A stretch of 52,150 nt of DNA from CAZQEC01 sp964591565 (GTDB lineage Bacteria > Patescibacteriota > UBA1384 > CAJBMM01). Positions 42,437 to 50,525 of the stretch are shown here, piece by piece. Location of the stretch: positions 1 through 52,150 of the forward strand of contig CAZQEC010000001.1 in the NCBI GenBank assembly GCA_964591565.1, written 5' to 3'. The notes under the pieces were generated by a model that saw nothing but the letters and a program-made list of their open reading frames with translations, did no database searches and had not been told where the DNA came from. The position numbers and the translations under genes are program-made. Within the stretch, counting starts at the first letter, position 1, and every line of letters begins with the position of its first letter.

Positions 42437-43460
42437 GTTTAAGAAGGGTTATACCCGTGATATGTCTTTGATAACCGAAGAGGCTTGGTATTATGGCCAA
42501 TCAGAAGGTGTTGAGCATTTGATCGGTCAAAATCCGCACTCGCCTATCAATATTTACTACGTATTAGACGGAGCGATTGAGGTCTGGGAGCAGGAGCCAG
42601 CGATGCAATGGCTGGCGGGCGCTATTCTGAAAAAGAATCAGCAAAACCCCCAGTTTTTGCATGATGGTATTGTTTGGTATAAAAAGTTATTAGCAAAACT
42701 CGAGCCGTACTTTGAACAGGGTCAGGCGAAAAATCACGATGATTTTCAGAAATTGCTCGATCTTATTTTTGAAGCATCGGCGGCGTTTGTTGTATTTTAT
42801 ACTTCTGCAATGGATGATCGTACTCCTCATGCATTACGAGAGCAAGCAATGAAGGTACGGTATGAAGATTCGTTTTTTGACGATATAGATTTGGTTATCC
42901 GTAACTCAATTGTTCGTCTTTACCCCGCACTTTCAGGAGCCGAAGCAGTCATTACGCGTATTGAGATAGGAACTCCTGCTTTATCACATAGTGATCTAAT
43001 TAATCGTAGACGATCGTACGTACTTATTCCCGGGGAATACGCCAAAGCTGTATCATTGGAGCAGTTCTGCCAAGAACATCCGAATTATCACTTTCACATT
43101 GATCAGGTTGAAGAGGGTAGCAATCAAGTAAAAGGTATGGTAGCATCTCCCGGCAAAGTAATTGGCAAGGTACGGGTGATACGGCGTAAAGATCAAATTG
43201 GGTCGGTACAAGCAGGCGAGATTATAGTTTCTCCCATGACTACTCCCGATTATCTTCCAGCTATGAAACTGGCAGTGGCATTTGTTACAGATGAAGGTGG
43301 TATAACTTGCCATGCGGCCATTGTAGCCCGGGAGTTAAAAAAACCGTGTATAATAGGCACGAAGGTTGCAACTCAAGTGTTTAAAAATGGAGATTTAGTT
43401 GAGGTAGATGCAACCCATGGAGTGGTCAAAATAATAACCAAGAAAGCTATAAGTGAATAA
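42429..43460 (+). CDS. Swivel-domain protein 3 (short type)
   Basis: A 343-residue protein with an acidic helical N-terminus unlike its neighbours. The C-terminal swivel domain has GEIIVSPMTTPDY, GGITCHAAIVAREL with His295, and CIIGTKVATQVFKNGD. It lacks the W-(I/L/V) motif of the long type. Coupled by eight-base overlaps to the genes on both sides, so expression is probably stoichiometric with them. The acceptor of its phosphate is unknown. Confidence 0.9.
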   Translation: MIEFKKGYTRDMSLITEEAWYYGQSEGVEHLIGQNPHSPINIYYVLDGAIEVWEQEPAMQWLAGAILKKNQQNPQFLHDGIVWYKKLLAKLEPYFEQGQAKNHDDFQKLLDLIFEASAAFVVFYTSAMDDRTPHALREQAMKVRYEDSFFDDIDLVIRNSIVRLYPALSGAEAVITRIEIGTPALSHSDLINRRRSYVLIPGEYAKAVSLEQFCQEHPNYHFHIDQVEEGSNQVKGMVASPGKVIGKVRVIRRKDQIGSVQAGEIIVSPMTTPDYLPAMKLAVAFVTDEGGITCHAAIVARELKKPCIIGTKVATQVFKNGDLVEVDATHGVVKIITKKAISE

Positions 43461-44892
43461 TTATATTATTACTCGATCCAGGCAAAGGTACTTAGTTCCA
43501 ACTAACTGGAATGGATTTGCTGGTACGGGCAAGCGCACCAGAGACATTCTTGGCTACGCGCGGTCTCACATGCTGATGTACTATCGTCACGGTCACAATA
43601 CTCTAGTTAGTTGGATTGATGAAACAGAGCAAGCAGAAAAATATATATCTGATCAGATTATTCACGATCAAACATACTTACCTCGGGTTGTAGAAGGTTG
43701 GCATAAGGCCGAATCAATTTTAGTGCTTGTCAGTGAAAAAATTTTGCATACCGACTACAGTCAAGCTTCCCGTCAAGATTTATTGAAAGCTTATCGTGAC
43801 GTGATGGAAGGATGGGTAGAAAATGATGCTTGGAATGTCCAACCATGGTTTGCTGGCAGTGCTAAGCTTGAGCGGTACATTCGTGATAGTCTGCGTCAGC
43901 AATCGATTGAATTGTCTGAAGAAGCATTTATTACTCTCTGCACCTGCCCGCAACTGTCTGTGGGAGCGGATGAGGAACTAGCAATCTTGCGGGTATTAGC
44001 AAATCTGCGTTCAATTAATCAGGCAGCAAATCAGTTGGCAAAGCAGTTTTACTGGCTACCATTTGGTTATGATGGACCCACACTCTACACTGCCGAACAC
44101 TATGTTAGTGAAATTAAACGTCGCCTCGCTACAAATTCAGCATCATGGCAGGATCGTTTAAGAGAACTCGAATCGTATGAAATTGATCTTAAAAAGAAGC
44201 AACAAAAAATTATTAAACAGCACAATATTCCTGATGAGATAGGGGAACTATTAAAGCGATTGCAAACCCTCCAATACATGGCTGATCGTCGCAAATACGC
44301 TACTTCTGTTGCTCAAGTAGCATTTGACCATGTTGCTCGTGCTATTGCTCACAACAGAAATGTTGATCTGTATGAAATTAAAAGTATCACGTTGCCGGAG
44401 TTAGAAGAACTATGGGACGACCAAGAAGCCATTGCTCGTTTGGGTAAAAAACGGCTGACTAATTCTGTTATTTTTTCGTATGAAGATGGGAACGAAAAAG
44501 TGCTTAGCGATGCAGAAATAGCCACAATTGAAAAAGAACTGTTTCCACCAGAAACAGCAATTACTGAAATCAAAGGTCAGGTAGGAGCAAAAGGTGCGCG
44601 TAGCATAGTTCAAGGCACGGTAAAAATTGCTCATACACTTCAAGAAGCAATGGGAATTGAAGAAGGACAGATTCTTGTGACCGGCATGACCACACCTGAC
44701 TTTGTTTCAGCAATGCGCCGAGCGGCTGCCATTGTGACAGACGAAGGCGGCGTAACTTGTCATGCTGCTATTATTGCACGTGAACTTCATATTCCCTGTA
44801 TTATCGGCACGAAAAACGCTACTCAAGTACTCAAAGATGGTGATTTAGTTGAAGTAGATGCGAATAGTGGTAAAGTAAGAATAATTAAATAA
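43453..44892 (+). CDS. Swivel-domain protein 4 (long type)
   Basis: A 479-residue protein. The C-terminal domain has GQILVTGMTTPDF, GGVTCHAAIIAREL with His437 and CIIGTKNATQVLKDGD. The N-terminal part contains FYWLPFGYDGPTLY (the shared W motif), a Lys-rich helix and LQYMADRRKYAT, a helical stretch recognisable in swivel proteins 2 and 5. The start is GTG at 43453. It is the last swivel gene before a terminator, about 10 nt from the next gene. Confidence 0.9.
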   Translation: MNNYIITRSRQRYLVPTNWNGFAGTGKRTRDILGYARSHMLMYYRHGHNTLVSWIDETEQAEKYISDQIIHDQTYLPRVVEGWHKAESILVLVSEKILHTDYSQASRQDLLKAYRDVMEGWVENDAWNVQPWFAGSAKLERYIRDSLRQQSIELSEEAFITLCTCPQLSVGADEELAILRVLANLRSINQAANQLAKQFYWLPFGYDGPTLYTAEHYVSEIKRRLATNSASWQDRLRELESYEIDLKKKQQKIIKQHNIPDEIGELLKRLQTLQYMADRRKYATSVAQVAFDHVARAIAHNRNVDLYEIKSITLPELEELWDDQEAIARLGKKRLTNSVIFSYEDGNEKVLSDAEIATIEKELFPPETAITEIKGQVGAKGARSIVQGTVKIAHTLQEAMGIEEGQILVTGMTTPDFVSAMRRAAAIVTDEGGVTCHAAIIARELHIPCIIGTKNATQVLKDGDLVEVDANSGKVRIIK

Positions 44893-44901
44893 GGAGGATA
44901 T

Positions 44902-45795
44902 ATGGGCGAAGGAATAGGTAATTATCCAGAAACTGAACCGAGGAATGACTATACTTCACGTGAGCTATTACACTTCTTTCGTCATGACGACAAAGAAAAG
45001 GATCCGGAGAAATCAGATGAGCACATGCGCTTAACTCCAAGTGGCCGCATTCATGCACATGAGCAAGCAAGTATAGATACTAACATTAACCAATCGGTCG
45101 CTTTTGGTAGCCCACGCGAGCGAGCTCAAGAGACAGCCGGACATATTATGGCTGGTGGAGACGAGCAAATTACCGGCAATGAAACATTAGAAGAGCTCAA
45201 ATCTAAATTAGACGCTGAGTTAGGTGTTGGGTCAAAAATTGGATCAGATAGGCGACTTGATTTTACTGTAACAAAAGGAACGGTTGTGGGTGACGGTTGT
45301 CTGACTGCGTACGGCGAAAAACGAACGCTCGAATGGTTGGTCAACGATAGTGATAAATTAGCCGCAGAGAATAATGACACCGAGAACACGACCTATTCTA
45401 AAGCTGCTAAACAAGTCGCTGAAATTGTACTTAAATATCTAAAAATTGCCCCGCGATGGGACAAGTTAGTAGAGAGTGGCAAGTATAACGATAAAACCTT
45501 AGAGCGATTTTTAGGATCCCATCAATCAATTTTGGAATCATTTTTAGCTAAAGTGGTTGAAATAACTAAAGGAATTGAAGAACGAGATCGGCTAGTCGGA
45601 GCTTTAAATAAAGAAGGGTTTGGATTCAGTGAAGGATTTGAAGTAGAAATAAGGAATAAAGGATCAGAACAGCCAATTCTTCACTTGAAATTTCGTCGCG
45701 AAAATTCTGATAAGTTGGATGACGATCCGACTAAGACATTTGAATTCGATGAAAATATTGCGACTGAGGTCATAGAACAAATTACTAGTGACTGA
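44902..45795 (+). CDS. Histidine-phosphatase-like protein
   Basis: A 297-residue protein. The N-terminal part resembles the histidine phosphatase (phosphoglycerate mutase-like) superfamily: LLHFFRHD in place of the RHG core, SGRIHAHEQA, then SPRERAQETA, the usual second arginine region. The RHG is altered to RHD, so catalysis may differ. The C-terminal half is helical and unassigned. A strong SD (AAGGAGG) and a perfect terminator after it mark it as the last gene of this transcription unit. In the context of phosphohistidine proteins, a phosphohistidine-type phosphatase is an attractive guess. Confidence 0.7.
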   Translation: MGEGIGNYPETEPRNDYTSRELLHFFRHDDKEKDPEKSDEHMRLTPSGRIHAHEQASIDTNINQSVAFGSPRERAQETAGHIMAGGDEQITGNETLEELKSKLDAELGVGSKIGSDRRLDFTVTKGTVVGDGCLTAYGEKRTLEWLVNDSDKLAAENNDTENTTYSKAAKQVAEIVLKYLKIAPRWDKLVESGKYNDKTLERFLGSHQSILESFLAKVVEITKGIEERDRLVGALNKEGFGFSEGFEVEIRNKGSEQPILHLKFRRENSDKLDDDPTKTFEFDENIATEVIEQITSD

Positions 45796-45825
45796 GACTC
45801 ATAAAAAATAATCGCATAAATATGG

Positions 45826-45858
45826 AACATCCCCGATTGGAAACCAATCGGGGATGTT
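45826..45858 (+). terminator. Strong intrinsic terminator, possibly bidirectional
   Basis: AACATCCCCGATTGG-AAA-CCAATCGGGGATGTT, a perfect 15-bp stem with a 3-nt loop, followed by TTTGTTGG on the plus strand. It sits between convergent genes and could stop both. Confidence 0.8.
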
Positions 45859-45882
45859 TGTTGGATGCCGAAGAAAGTATGC

Positions 45883-46503
45883 CTACTTCGCGAGCGGCTC
45901 GGGCGCCTTGAGATATTGTGCCGAGACGATTGTCCCGAATCCGGTGTTGTCGTCGAACTCAATGTCATAGCGGACGATGTCCGCTACGTTCAGCCTATTG
46001 AACTCGGCGGGGTTCGGCACTGCCATCTCGATCGTTGGTGAGTGCGACCCGATGATGAAGACGTCACCGTCCTCAAGGGAACGCGCCACGTGGATCAAAG
46101 TGATCGCAACCTGGCCACGGAGAACATCGGCGCCAGTGCACCACGTGAGCCAGTCTTGCACAGTCTGCTCTTCGATTGGCTTGGGCGGGTTGTTGTACAG
46201 ATCGAGTACGGTTGGTCCGGGCAGGCACTCCTCCTCGCTCATGGAGAAAGCGAAGCCTTGTTCGAAGCGAGTGGGAATTGAATCGCTACCGATGATCGCC
46301 AGTGCCGTCTCGACGGTCTGTTGTGCCCGATGCCAGCCGCTGTGCAGAGCGAGAACTGGGCGCACGTCGGACAGGTACTTCAGTGCTGATGCTGCGACCT
46401 GTTGGAATCCGCGCTCGGTGAGCCCGTCACCTTTTTTCTCGCCATGGCGGATGCCGAAAGCAGTTACCGTTTTTATGCTTCTCATTACTTTATCCCCTTT
46501 CAA
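45883..46503 (-). CDS. Histidine phosphatase, GC-rich and probably acquired
   Basis: A 206-residue protein with the histidine phosphatase core: IRHGEK near the N-terminus (RHG intact), LTERGFQQ, and HSGWHRAQQT as the second motif, ending with a conserved GSHSP. It is encoded opposite to the array, between two blocks of it. Its base composition is clearly more GC-rich than its neighbours, with many C/G third positions, a sign of recent acquisition. SD AAGGGG precedes the start. A long hairpin-rich leader precedes it. Substrate unknown. Confidence 0.85.
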   Translation of the reverse strand: MKGDKVMRSIKTVTAFGIRHGEKKGDGLTERGFQQVAASALKYLSDVRPVLALHSGWHRAQQTVETALAIIGSDSIPTRFEQGFAFSMSEEECLPGPTVLDLYNNPPKPIEEQTVQDWLTWCTGADVLRGQVAITLIHVARSLEDGDVFIIGSHSPTIEMAVPNPAEFNRLNVADIVRYDIEFDDNTGFGTIVSAQYLKAPEPLAK

Positions 46504-46559
46504 GGATCAAATCCGCTTTTTATAGCGGGAGAGTGCTTGACTCGAGAGATAAAGTTTTC

Positions 46560-46612
46560 TCGAGAGTAGCGCTTCATGCTCAAATTGGTTGAGAACGCAG
46601 TGCTACTCTCGA
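46560..46612 (-). promoter_or_regulatory. Structured leader hairpin of the histidine phosphatase gene
   Basis: TCGAGAGTAGCGC (46560-46572) and GTGCTACTCTCGA (46600-46612) pair with one mismatch over 13 bp; inside, CTCAA/TTGAG pairs again. A second CTCGAGAGA copy lies at 46541. On the minus strand this forms part of the 5' region of the GC-rich phosphatase gene. A regulatory RNA or protein-binding site is possible; no known riboswitch was recognised. Confidence 0.5.
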
Positions 46613-46667
46613 AACTAATTAAATGTTAATGTTGCAGTAAACGAGCGATTATTCACACCCGATTAAC

Positions 46668-46694
46668 TTGACAATGATAGCATATTTTGGCAAT
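46668..46694 (+). promoter_or_regulatory. Possible promoter of the second array block
   Basis: TTGACA at 46668-46673; the -10 is uncertain (CAATATAGT 17-20 nt downstream). The gene at 46715 starts about 20 nt later, with GCGAGGC as a weak ribosome-binding site. Confidence 0.4.
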
Positions 46695-46714
46695 ATAGTC
46701 AATAGCGAGGCAAA

Positions 46715-48127
46715 ATGAAGTTACCACTCAATCCAAAAACAGAACTTTTCCGCTGGGGGCCAATTCCTGGCAAGTTTTTTAATGCCGCCGGGGACCTATT
46801 AGAGTCATTTTTTGTTCACGTACCAAAGAGCTATGGATATGTTTGGCCACCCACCCTATTTTTGGCTAGAGACGATCGGATGATTTGGTTAACTGAATTT
46901 CCAGCCATGTGGGAAGAAGGCCAAAAGATATTTTTTGACTACATTATGCAACCAAAAAAACGGCAAAGCTTATGGCAAGAGTGGCAAAAAAATGTGGCAA
47001 TCCTGTCCCTGTTTGAGCAAAAAATCGGTCACGCCGATTTAACTAAACTGTCTAACACTGCCCTTACCAGATTATCACATGAGTTTTATCAAACACTGAA
47101 TGATTNNNNNNNNNNATACCAAACAATACCATCATGCTACGGTGCTGAAAAATATCTGTGCGATGCTTTGATTAAGCATTTTGGTAACAATGACGAGGCA
47201 TTAAACGCTCTGGAAATTCTGACAGCGCCAGAGGAGCTCTCGTTTTATCAAGAGGAAGAGTTGGAACTATCACAAACCGCTGATATTGCCAAACACCAAC
47301 AAAAATATTTTTGGCTACAAAATAGCCACAATGGTACCAAAATAGCACCAATTAGTTGGTTCGAGGAACGTAAAAAACAGTTAAGTCCTGAGTTAGGCGT
47401 AAAACTATTAAGTAATCTAGAAAATACAAAACAACGTAAAGATATTTTGCAACAAAAAGCTCATATTTCTGATGATTTATTCGATATCGGTCATGCGATG
47501 AGTGCATCGATTGTTTGGCAAGACAAACGCAAAATGTATACTTTTATTTCGCTACATTACAAACATCTCATACTGCAAGAAGTAGCGCGGCGTTTAAAAG
47601 TCGCCGAATCAGATTTGTTACTTTTAGATTTTTCACAAATGCTCAATCTTTTTATCGGAAAGATGGATGCCAGTGTCTTAATTGAAAAACGCAACGGACT
47701 TGGCGCCTGGTGTCACGACGGTATTGTTGAATACTTACCATCAAATCAGGTGCAGACATACTGGGAATTGTATGCAGAGGAGAAAGTAAAATTAAACACT
47801 ACTGGAAACATTAGAGGCACTGTGGCAAGTAAAGGCAGTGGACTTGTGCAAGGAAAGGTGCAAATTTTACTTGATCCCATGGCGCCGTTTCAGGAAGGAT
47901 CGGTATTGGTGACCACGATGACCAGTCCAGAGTATATTTTTGCTATGCGCAGAGCTACGGCGGTGATAACTGACGCAGGAGGAATTGGTAGCCACGCCGC
48001 CATCGTTTCACGGGAACTCGGCATCTCCTGCATCGTTGGTACAAAAATAGCCACAAAAGTCTTCAAAGACGGTGATTTGGTTGAAGTAGATGCGAATAAG
48101 GGGATTGTGAGGAAAGTGGAACGATAA
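46715..48127 (+). CDS. Swivel-domain protein 5 (long type), crossed by an assembly gap
   Basis: A 470-residue protein as written. The C-terminal swivel domain has GSVLVTTMTSPEY, GGIGSHAAIVSREL with His427, and CIVGTKIATKVFKDGD. The N-terminal part has YFWLQNSHNGT (the W motif) and WQDKRKMYTFI. Ten N bases at 47106-47115 interrupt the helical region; the frame continues in register on both sides, so the gap length is probably right modulo 3 but the true size is unknown. The gene opens the second block of the array. Confidence 0.85.
   Translation: MKLPLNPKTELFRWGPIPGKFFNAAGDLLESFFVHVPKSYGYVWPPTLFLARDDRMIWLTEFPAMWEEGQKIFFDYIMQPKKRQSLWQEWQKNVAILSLFEQKIGHADLTKLSNTALTRLSHEFYQTLNDXXXXYQTIPSCYGAEKYLCDALIKHFGNNDEALNALEILTAPEELSFYQEEELELSQTADIAKHQQKYFWLQNSHNGTKIAPISWFEERKKQLSPELGVKLLSNLENTKQRKDILQQKAHISDDLFDIGHAMSASIVWQDKRKMYTFISLHYKHLILQEVARRLKVAESDLLLLDFSQMLNLFIGKMDASVLIEKRNGLGAWCHDGIVEYLPSNQVQTYWELYAEEKVKLNTTGNIRGTVASKGSGLVQGKVQILLDPMAPFQEGSVLVTTMTSPEYIFAMRRATAVITDAGGIGSHAAIVSRELGISCIVGTKIATKVFKDGDLVEVDANKGIVRKVER
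47106..47115. other. Assembly gap of ten N
   Basis: Ten undetermined bases inside a coding region, probably a scaffolding placeholder. The missing sequence may be longer or shorter than ten. Confidence 0.95.
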
Positions 48128-48141
48128 TGACTCACTTCATG

Positions 48142-48170
48142 GTCAATGGTGAGCTTGTCGAACCATTGAC
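48142..48170. repeat. Interspersed hairpin repeat
   Basis: GTCAATGGT (48142-48150) and ACCATTGAC (48162-48170) are perfect reverse complements around GAGCTTGTCGA. The core sequence GAGCTTGTCGAAC is one I recall from repeats in several uncultured-bacterium genomes. No T-run follows, so it is a repeat rather than a clear terminator. Confidence 0.55.
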
Positions 48171-48226
48171 ATAAGTAAGAAAGTAAGACATATTGAATGT
48201 AATACAACAAGAATGAAAGGTCTGTA

Positions 48227-48496
48227 ATGTCCAAAACTTTGGTGCGTCCGACTAGTAAAGGTCAGGTGACTATTCCGAAAGCAATTCGGAGTAAGCTCAA
48301 CGTTGACCAGGAAACATTCCTTAAGGTTGTAATTGAAGGGCAAAATATTGTGTTTAAGCCCGTTCAGTTTAAAGATGATAAACCACCAGTGCGAGTGTAT
48401 TCTGATAAGCAAATCGAACAGTTTTTGAAAGACGATGTGTTAGATGCTGAAACCATAGAGTTTATGAACAAATTGCTTGGCAGGAAAAAATATTAA
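48227..48496 (+). CDS. AbrB/SpoVT-type antitoxin
   Basis: An 89-residue protein with a swapped-hairpin DNA-binding domain at its N-terminus: RPTSKGQVTIPKAIRSKL, the standard SpoVT-AbrB motif. The C-terminal tail (about 50-89) would bind the toxin. It overlaps the PIN-domain gene by one base (TAATG), the normal antitoxin-first order. Such antitoxins repress their own operon. The 99-nt upstream gap contains a hairpin repeat but no clear promoter. Confidence 0.85.
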   Translation: MSKTLVRPTSKGQVTIPKAIRSKLNVDQETFLKVVIEGQNIVFKPVQFKDDKPPVRVYSDKQIEQFLKDDVLDAETIEFMNKLLGRKKY

Positions 48497-48951
48497 TGCG
48501 CTGGTCTCAAAAAGTGTTTCTGGACACCAGTGTTGTCATTACCAGCCTACTGAGCAATCGCGGGCCCGGGAGCGCCATTTTTGATTTAGCCCGCCTTGGG
48601 CGCATTACCATTATTATGACCGAAATAGTAGTTGTGGAAGCTTACGAGGCAGTCAAACGGAAGTACCCGCAAAAACAGGCCGATTTGGCTACATTCTTAA
48701 GTGAATTTCAAAAGTCAGTTAAACCTTCCCCTACTTTTACAGAGTTGCAAAAATTTAGCGGTGTGATTTCAGATCCAGATGACCGCCATATTTTAGCTGG
48801 AGCAACCAAGTATAAGGTCGATACCCTAATCACCCATGACCGTCATCATTTTTTAACGCCAGCTATGCAACAAGCCAATTTTGGTTTTACGATTGAAACA
48901 CCGGGGCAATTTATGAAACGCTATCGCACAGAATTGGAGCAATTAGCATGA
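48496..48951 (+). CDS. PIN-domain toxin (putative VapC-like RNase)
   Basis: A 151-residue PIN-domain nuclease. The four acidic residues expected for the metal site can be picked out: Asp in FLDTSV, Glu in VVVEAYE, Asp in DPDDRHI and Asp in THDRHHF. VapC-type toxins cleave RNA, often tRNA, and are held by the adjacent antitoxin. Its stop overlaps the start of swivel protein 6 by four bases (ATGA), so the pair is fused into the array's transcription unit. Confidence 0.85.
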   Translation: MRWSQKVFLDTSVVITSLLSNRGPGSAIFDLARLGRITIIMTEIVVVEAYEAVKRKYPQKQADLATFLSEFQKSVKPSPTFTELQKFSGVISDPDDRHILAGATKYKVDTLITHDRHHFLTPAMQQANFGFTIETPGQFMKRYRTELEQLA

Positions 48952-50525
48952 AAGCCAGTGTGGTTAAGCAATTCACGGAGATTTCTAAAGTGTCTATAAA
49001 TCACAAATGGAAAGTTATTGCGCAAGACTACAATGCTCCACTACTATATAACTATCTGTGGGTTAATGGGCAATTAGGGTTTCCAAAACTGCTTAATGCT
49101 CCGTCGCCGCTTTTTTCCATAATCTCTCAAGAAAACAGTATTCAATATTTAGCCGATATGGAAGTGTACGCCGAGTGTCATGAAGTGTTGAAACAATATT
49201 GTCTCGCCGATCAGCATTATTATGAAAACTTAATTGATAGAATTGAACTGATGTGTCAGGATCTAATTAAATGGACTGAAAAAGAGATTTTCATACCGGA
49301 CCCTCACACATTCACCAATAATCATATAGTTAAACTGGTGAATCAATTTATTCAAAAACAAGGTGATTTGGTTGGGTATGGCCTCGCACTGCCGATACTG
49401 GAGTTTGGCGACTTTACCTTTTTGGAAACGAATTTGAGTAATTTTTTAGCTAGTAAAGCGTCGGGCAAACAGTATGAAGAATATTACCGTGTTTTTACGT
49501 CGCCGTTTCAAAATTCATTTTCGATGGATCAAGAGGAAGATCTGTTACGACTAATGAGTGTGTATTATTCCAATAAGCACTGGCGGAATGATGTTGAAAA
49601 TGAACAACCGCAGTTTATTGAGCAGAAATATCAACAGTTTTGGCACGATTTGGAAGCTCACGCGGTGAAGCACGGTTGGGTATACTATGTTTATGCTGGT
49701 CCGGCGTTTGACGCGACACAATTTTTAGAGTTTATACGCAATTATCTGATAAAGCGCGTTGATCCAAAACGGAAATTGAGTGAATTGTCTGATCAGAAAA
49801 AACAGACCGACGCGTTGCGATCACAATACATTCACGATCTCAAACCAGATGCATTTAATGAAATGATAATACGTTTAGCTGGAAAAGTGGTGTGGGCTAA
49901 ACCGAGGCGGAAGGATTACCAAAGCCACGGGTATTATCATATGGAAAAATTGATGACGGAGATCGGGCGTAGACTGGGGCTATCATTGCGTCAGGCACGT
50001 TCAATTCCGCCACTAGAACTTCAAACAGTATTGGATGCTGGTCACGTGGATATTAATCGATTAAATTCCCTGTATCGGATGCATATAGTTGTACCTCATG
50101 CGGAGGGTAAGATTGAGCTATTGGAGGGTGAACAAGCCCAAGCTTTTATTGATACGTATTTGCCTAAAGTGAGCTCGAAAAAATTAGATAAAATAGCCAC
50201 AATTATTGGCAACTGTGCCTGCGCTGGTTTTGCCCGCGGAGTTGTACGAGTTATTAATCAGACGGCGGATATGCACAAGATGCGTGATGGAGACATACTA
50301 ATTTCTATCGCAACTACCCCCGCCATTGTTCCAGCCATGAAAAAGGCCGCGGCGATAGTGACAGACGAGGGTGGTTTAACCTGTCACGCCAGCATTGTTT
50401 CGCGCGAACTTGGTATCCCTTGCATAGTCAGTACAAAGCTCGTTACCAAAGTGCTGAAAGATGGTGATATGGTGGAAGTAGATGCCCAAAACGGACTAGT
50501 TAAATTAATAGAAAGGAAAGCGTGA
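48948..50525 (+). CDS. Swivel-domain protein 6 (long type)
   Basis: A 525-residue protein, the longest of the set. The C-terminal swivel domain has GDILISIATTPAI, GGLTCHASIVSREL with His480, and CIVSTKLVTKVLKDGD. The N-terminal part contains HGWVYYVYAGPAFD (the W motif) and a long Lys/Arg-rich helical segment. An Ala after the Thr in SIATTP replaces the usual Met. Overlaps of four bases link it to the toxin gene and to the next swivel gene. Confidence 0.9.
   Translation: MKASVVKQFTEISKVSINHKWKVIAQDYNAPLLYNYLWVNGQLGFPKLLNAPSPLFSIISQENSIQYLADMEVYAECHEVLKQYCLADQHYYENLIDRIELMCQDLIKWTEKEIFIPDPHTFTNNHIVKLVNQFIQKQGDLVGYGLALPILEFGDFTFLETNLSNFLASKASGKQYEEYYRVFTSPFQNSFSMDQEEDLLRLMSVYYSNKHWRNDVENEQPQFIEQKYQQFWHDLEAHAVKHGWVYYVYAGPAFDATQFLEFIRNYLIKRVDPKRKLSELSDQKKQTDALRSQYIHDLKPDAFNEMIIRLAGKVVWAKPRRKDYQSHGYYHMEKLMTEIGRRLGLSLRQARSIPPLELQTVLDAGHVDINRLNSLYRMHIVVPHAEGKIELLEGEQAQAFIDTYLPKVSSKKLDKIATIIGNCACAGFARGVVRVINQTADMHKMRDGDILISIATTPAIVPAMKKAAAIVTDEGGLTCHASIVSRELGIPCIVSTKLVTKVLKDGDMVEVDAQNGLVKLIERKA

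Noticed and set aside
45977..46525. 182-residue plus-strand ORF opposite the histidine phosphatase
   Set aside because: Shadow of a GC-rich gene. The minus strand has the RHG motif and a ribosome-binding site; the plus frame has only Ser/Arg-rich filler.
47890..48234. Minus-strand ORF opposite the swivel domain of protein 5
   Set aside because: Similar antisense ORFs appear opposite several swivel domains because the conserved sequence lacks stops on that strand. No start signals or family features are present.
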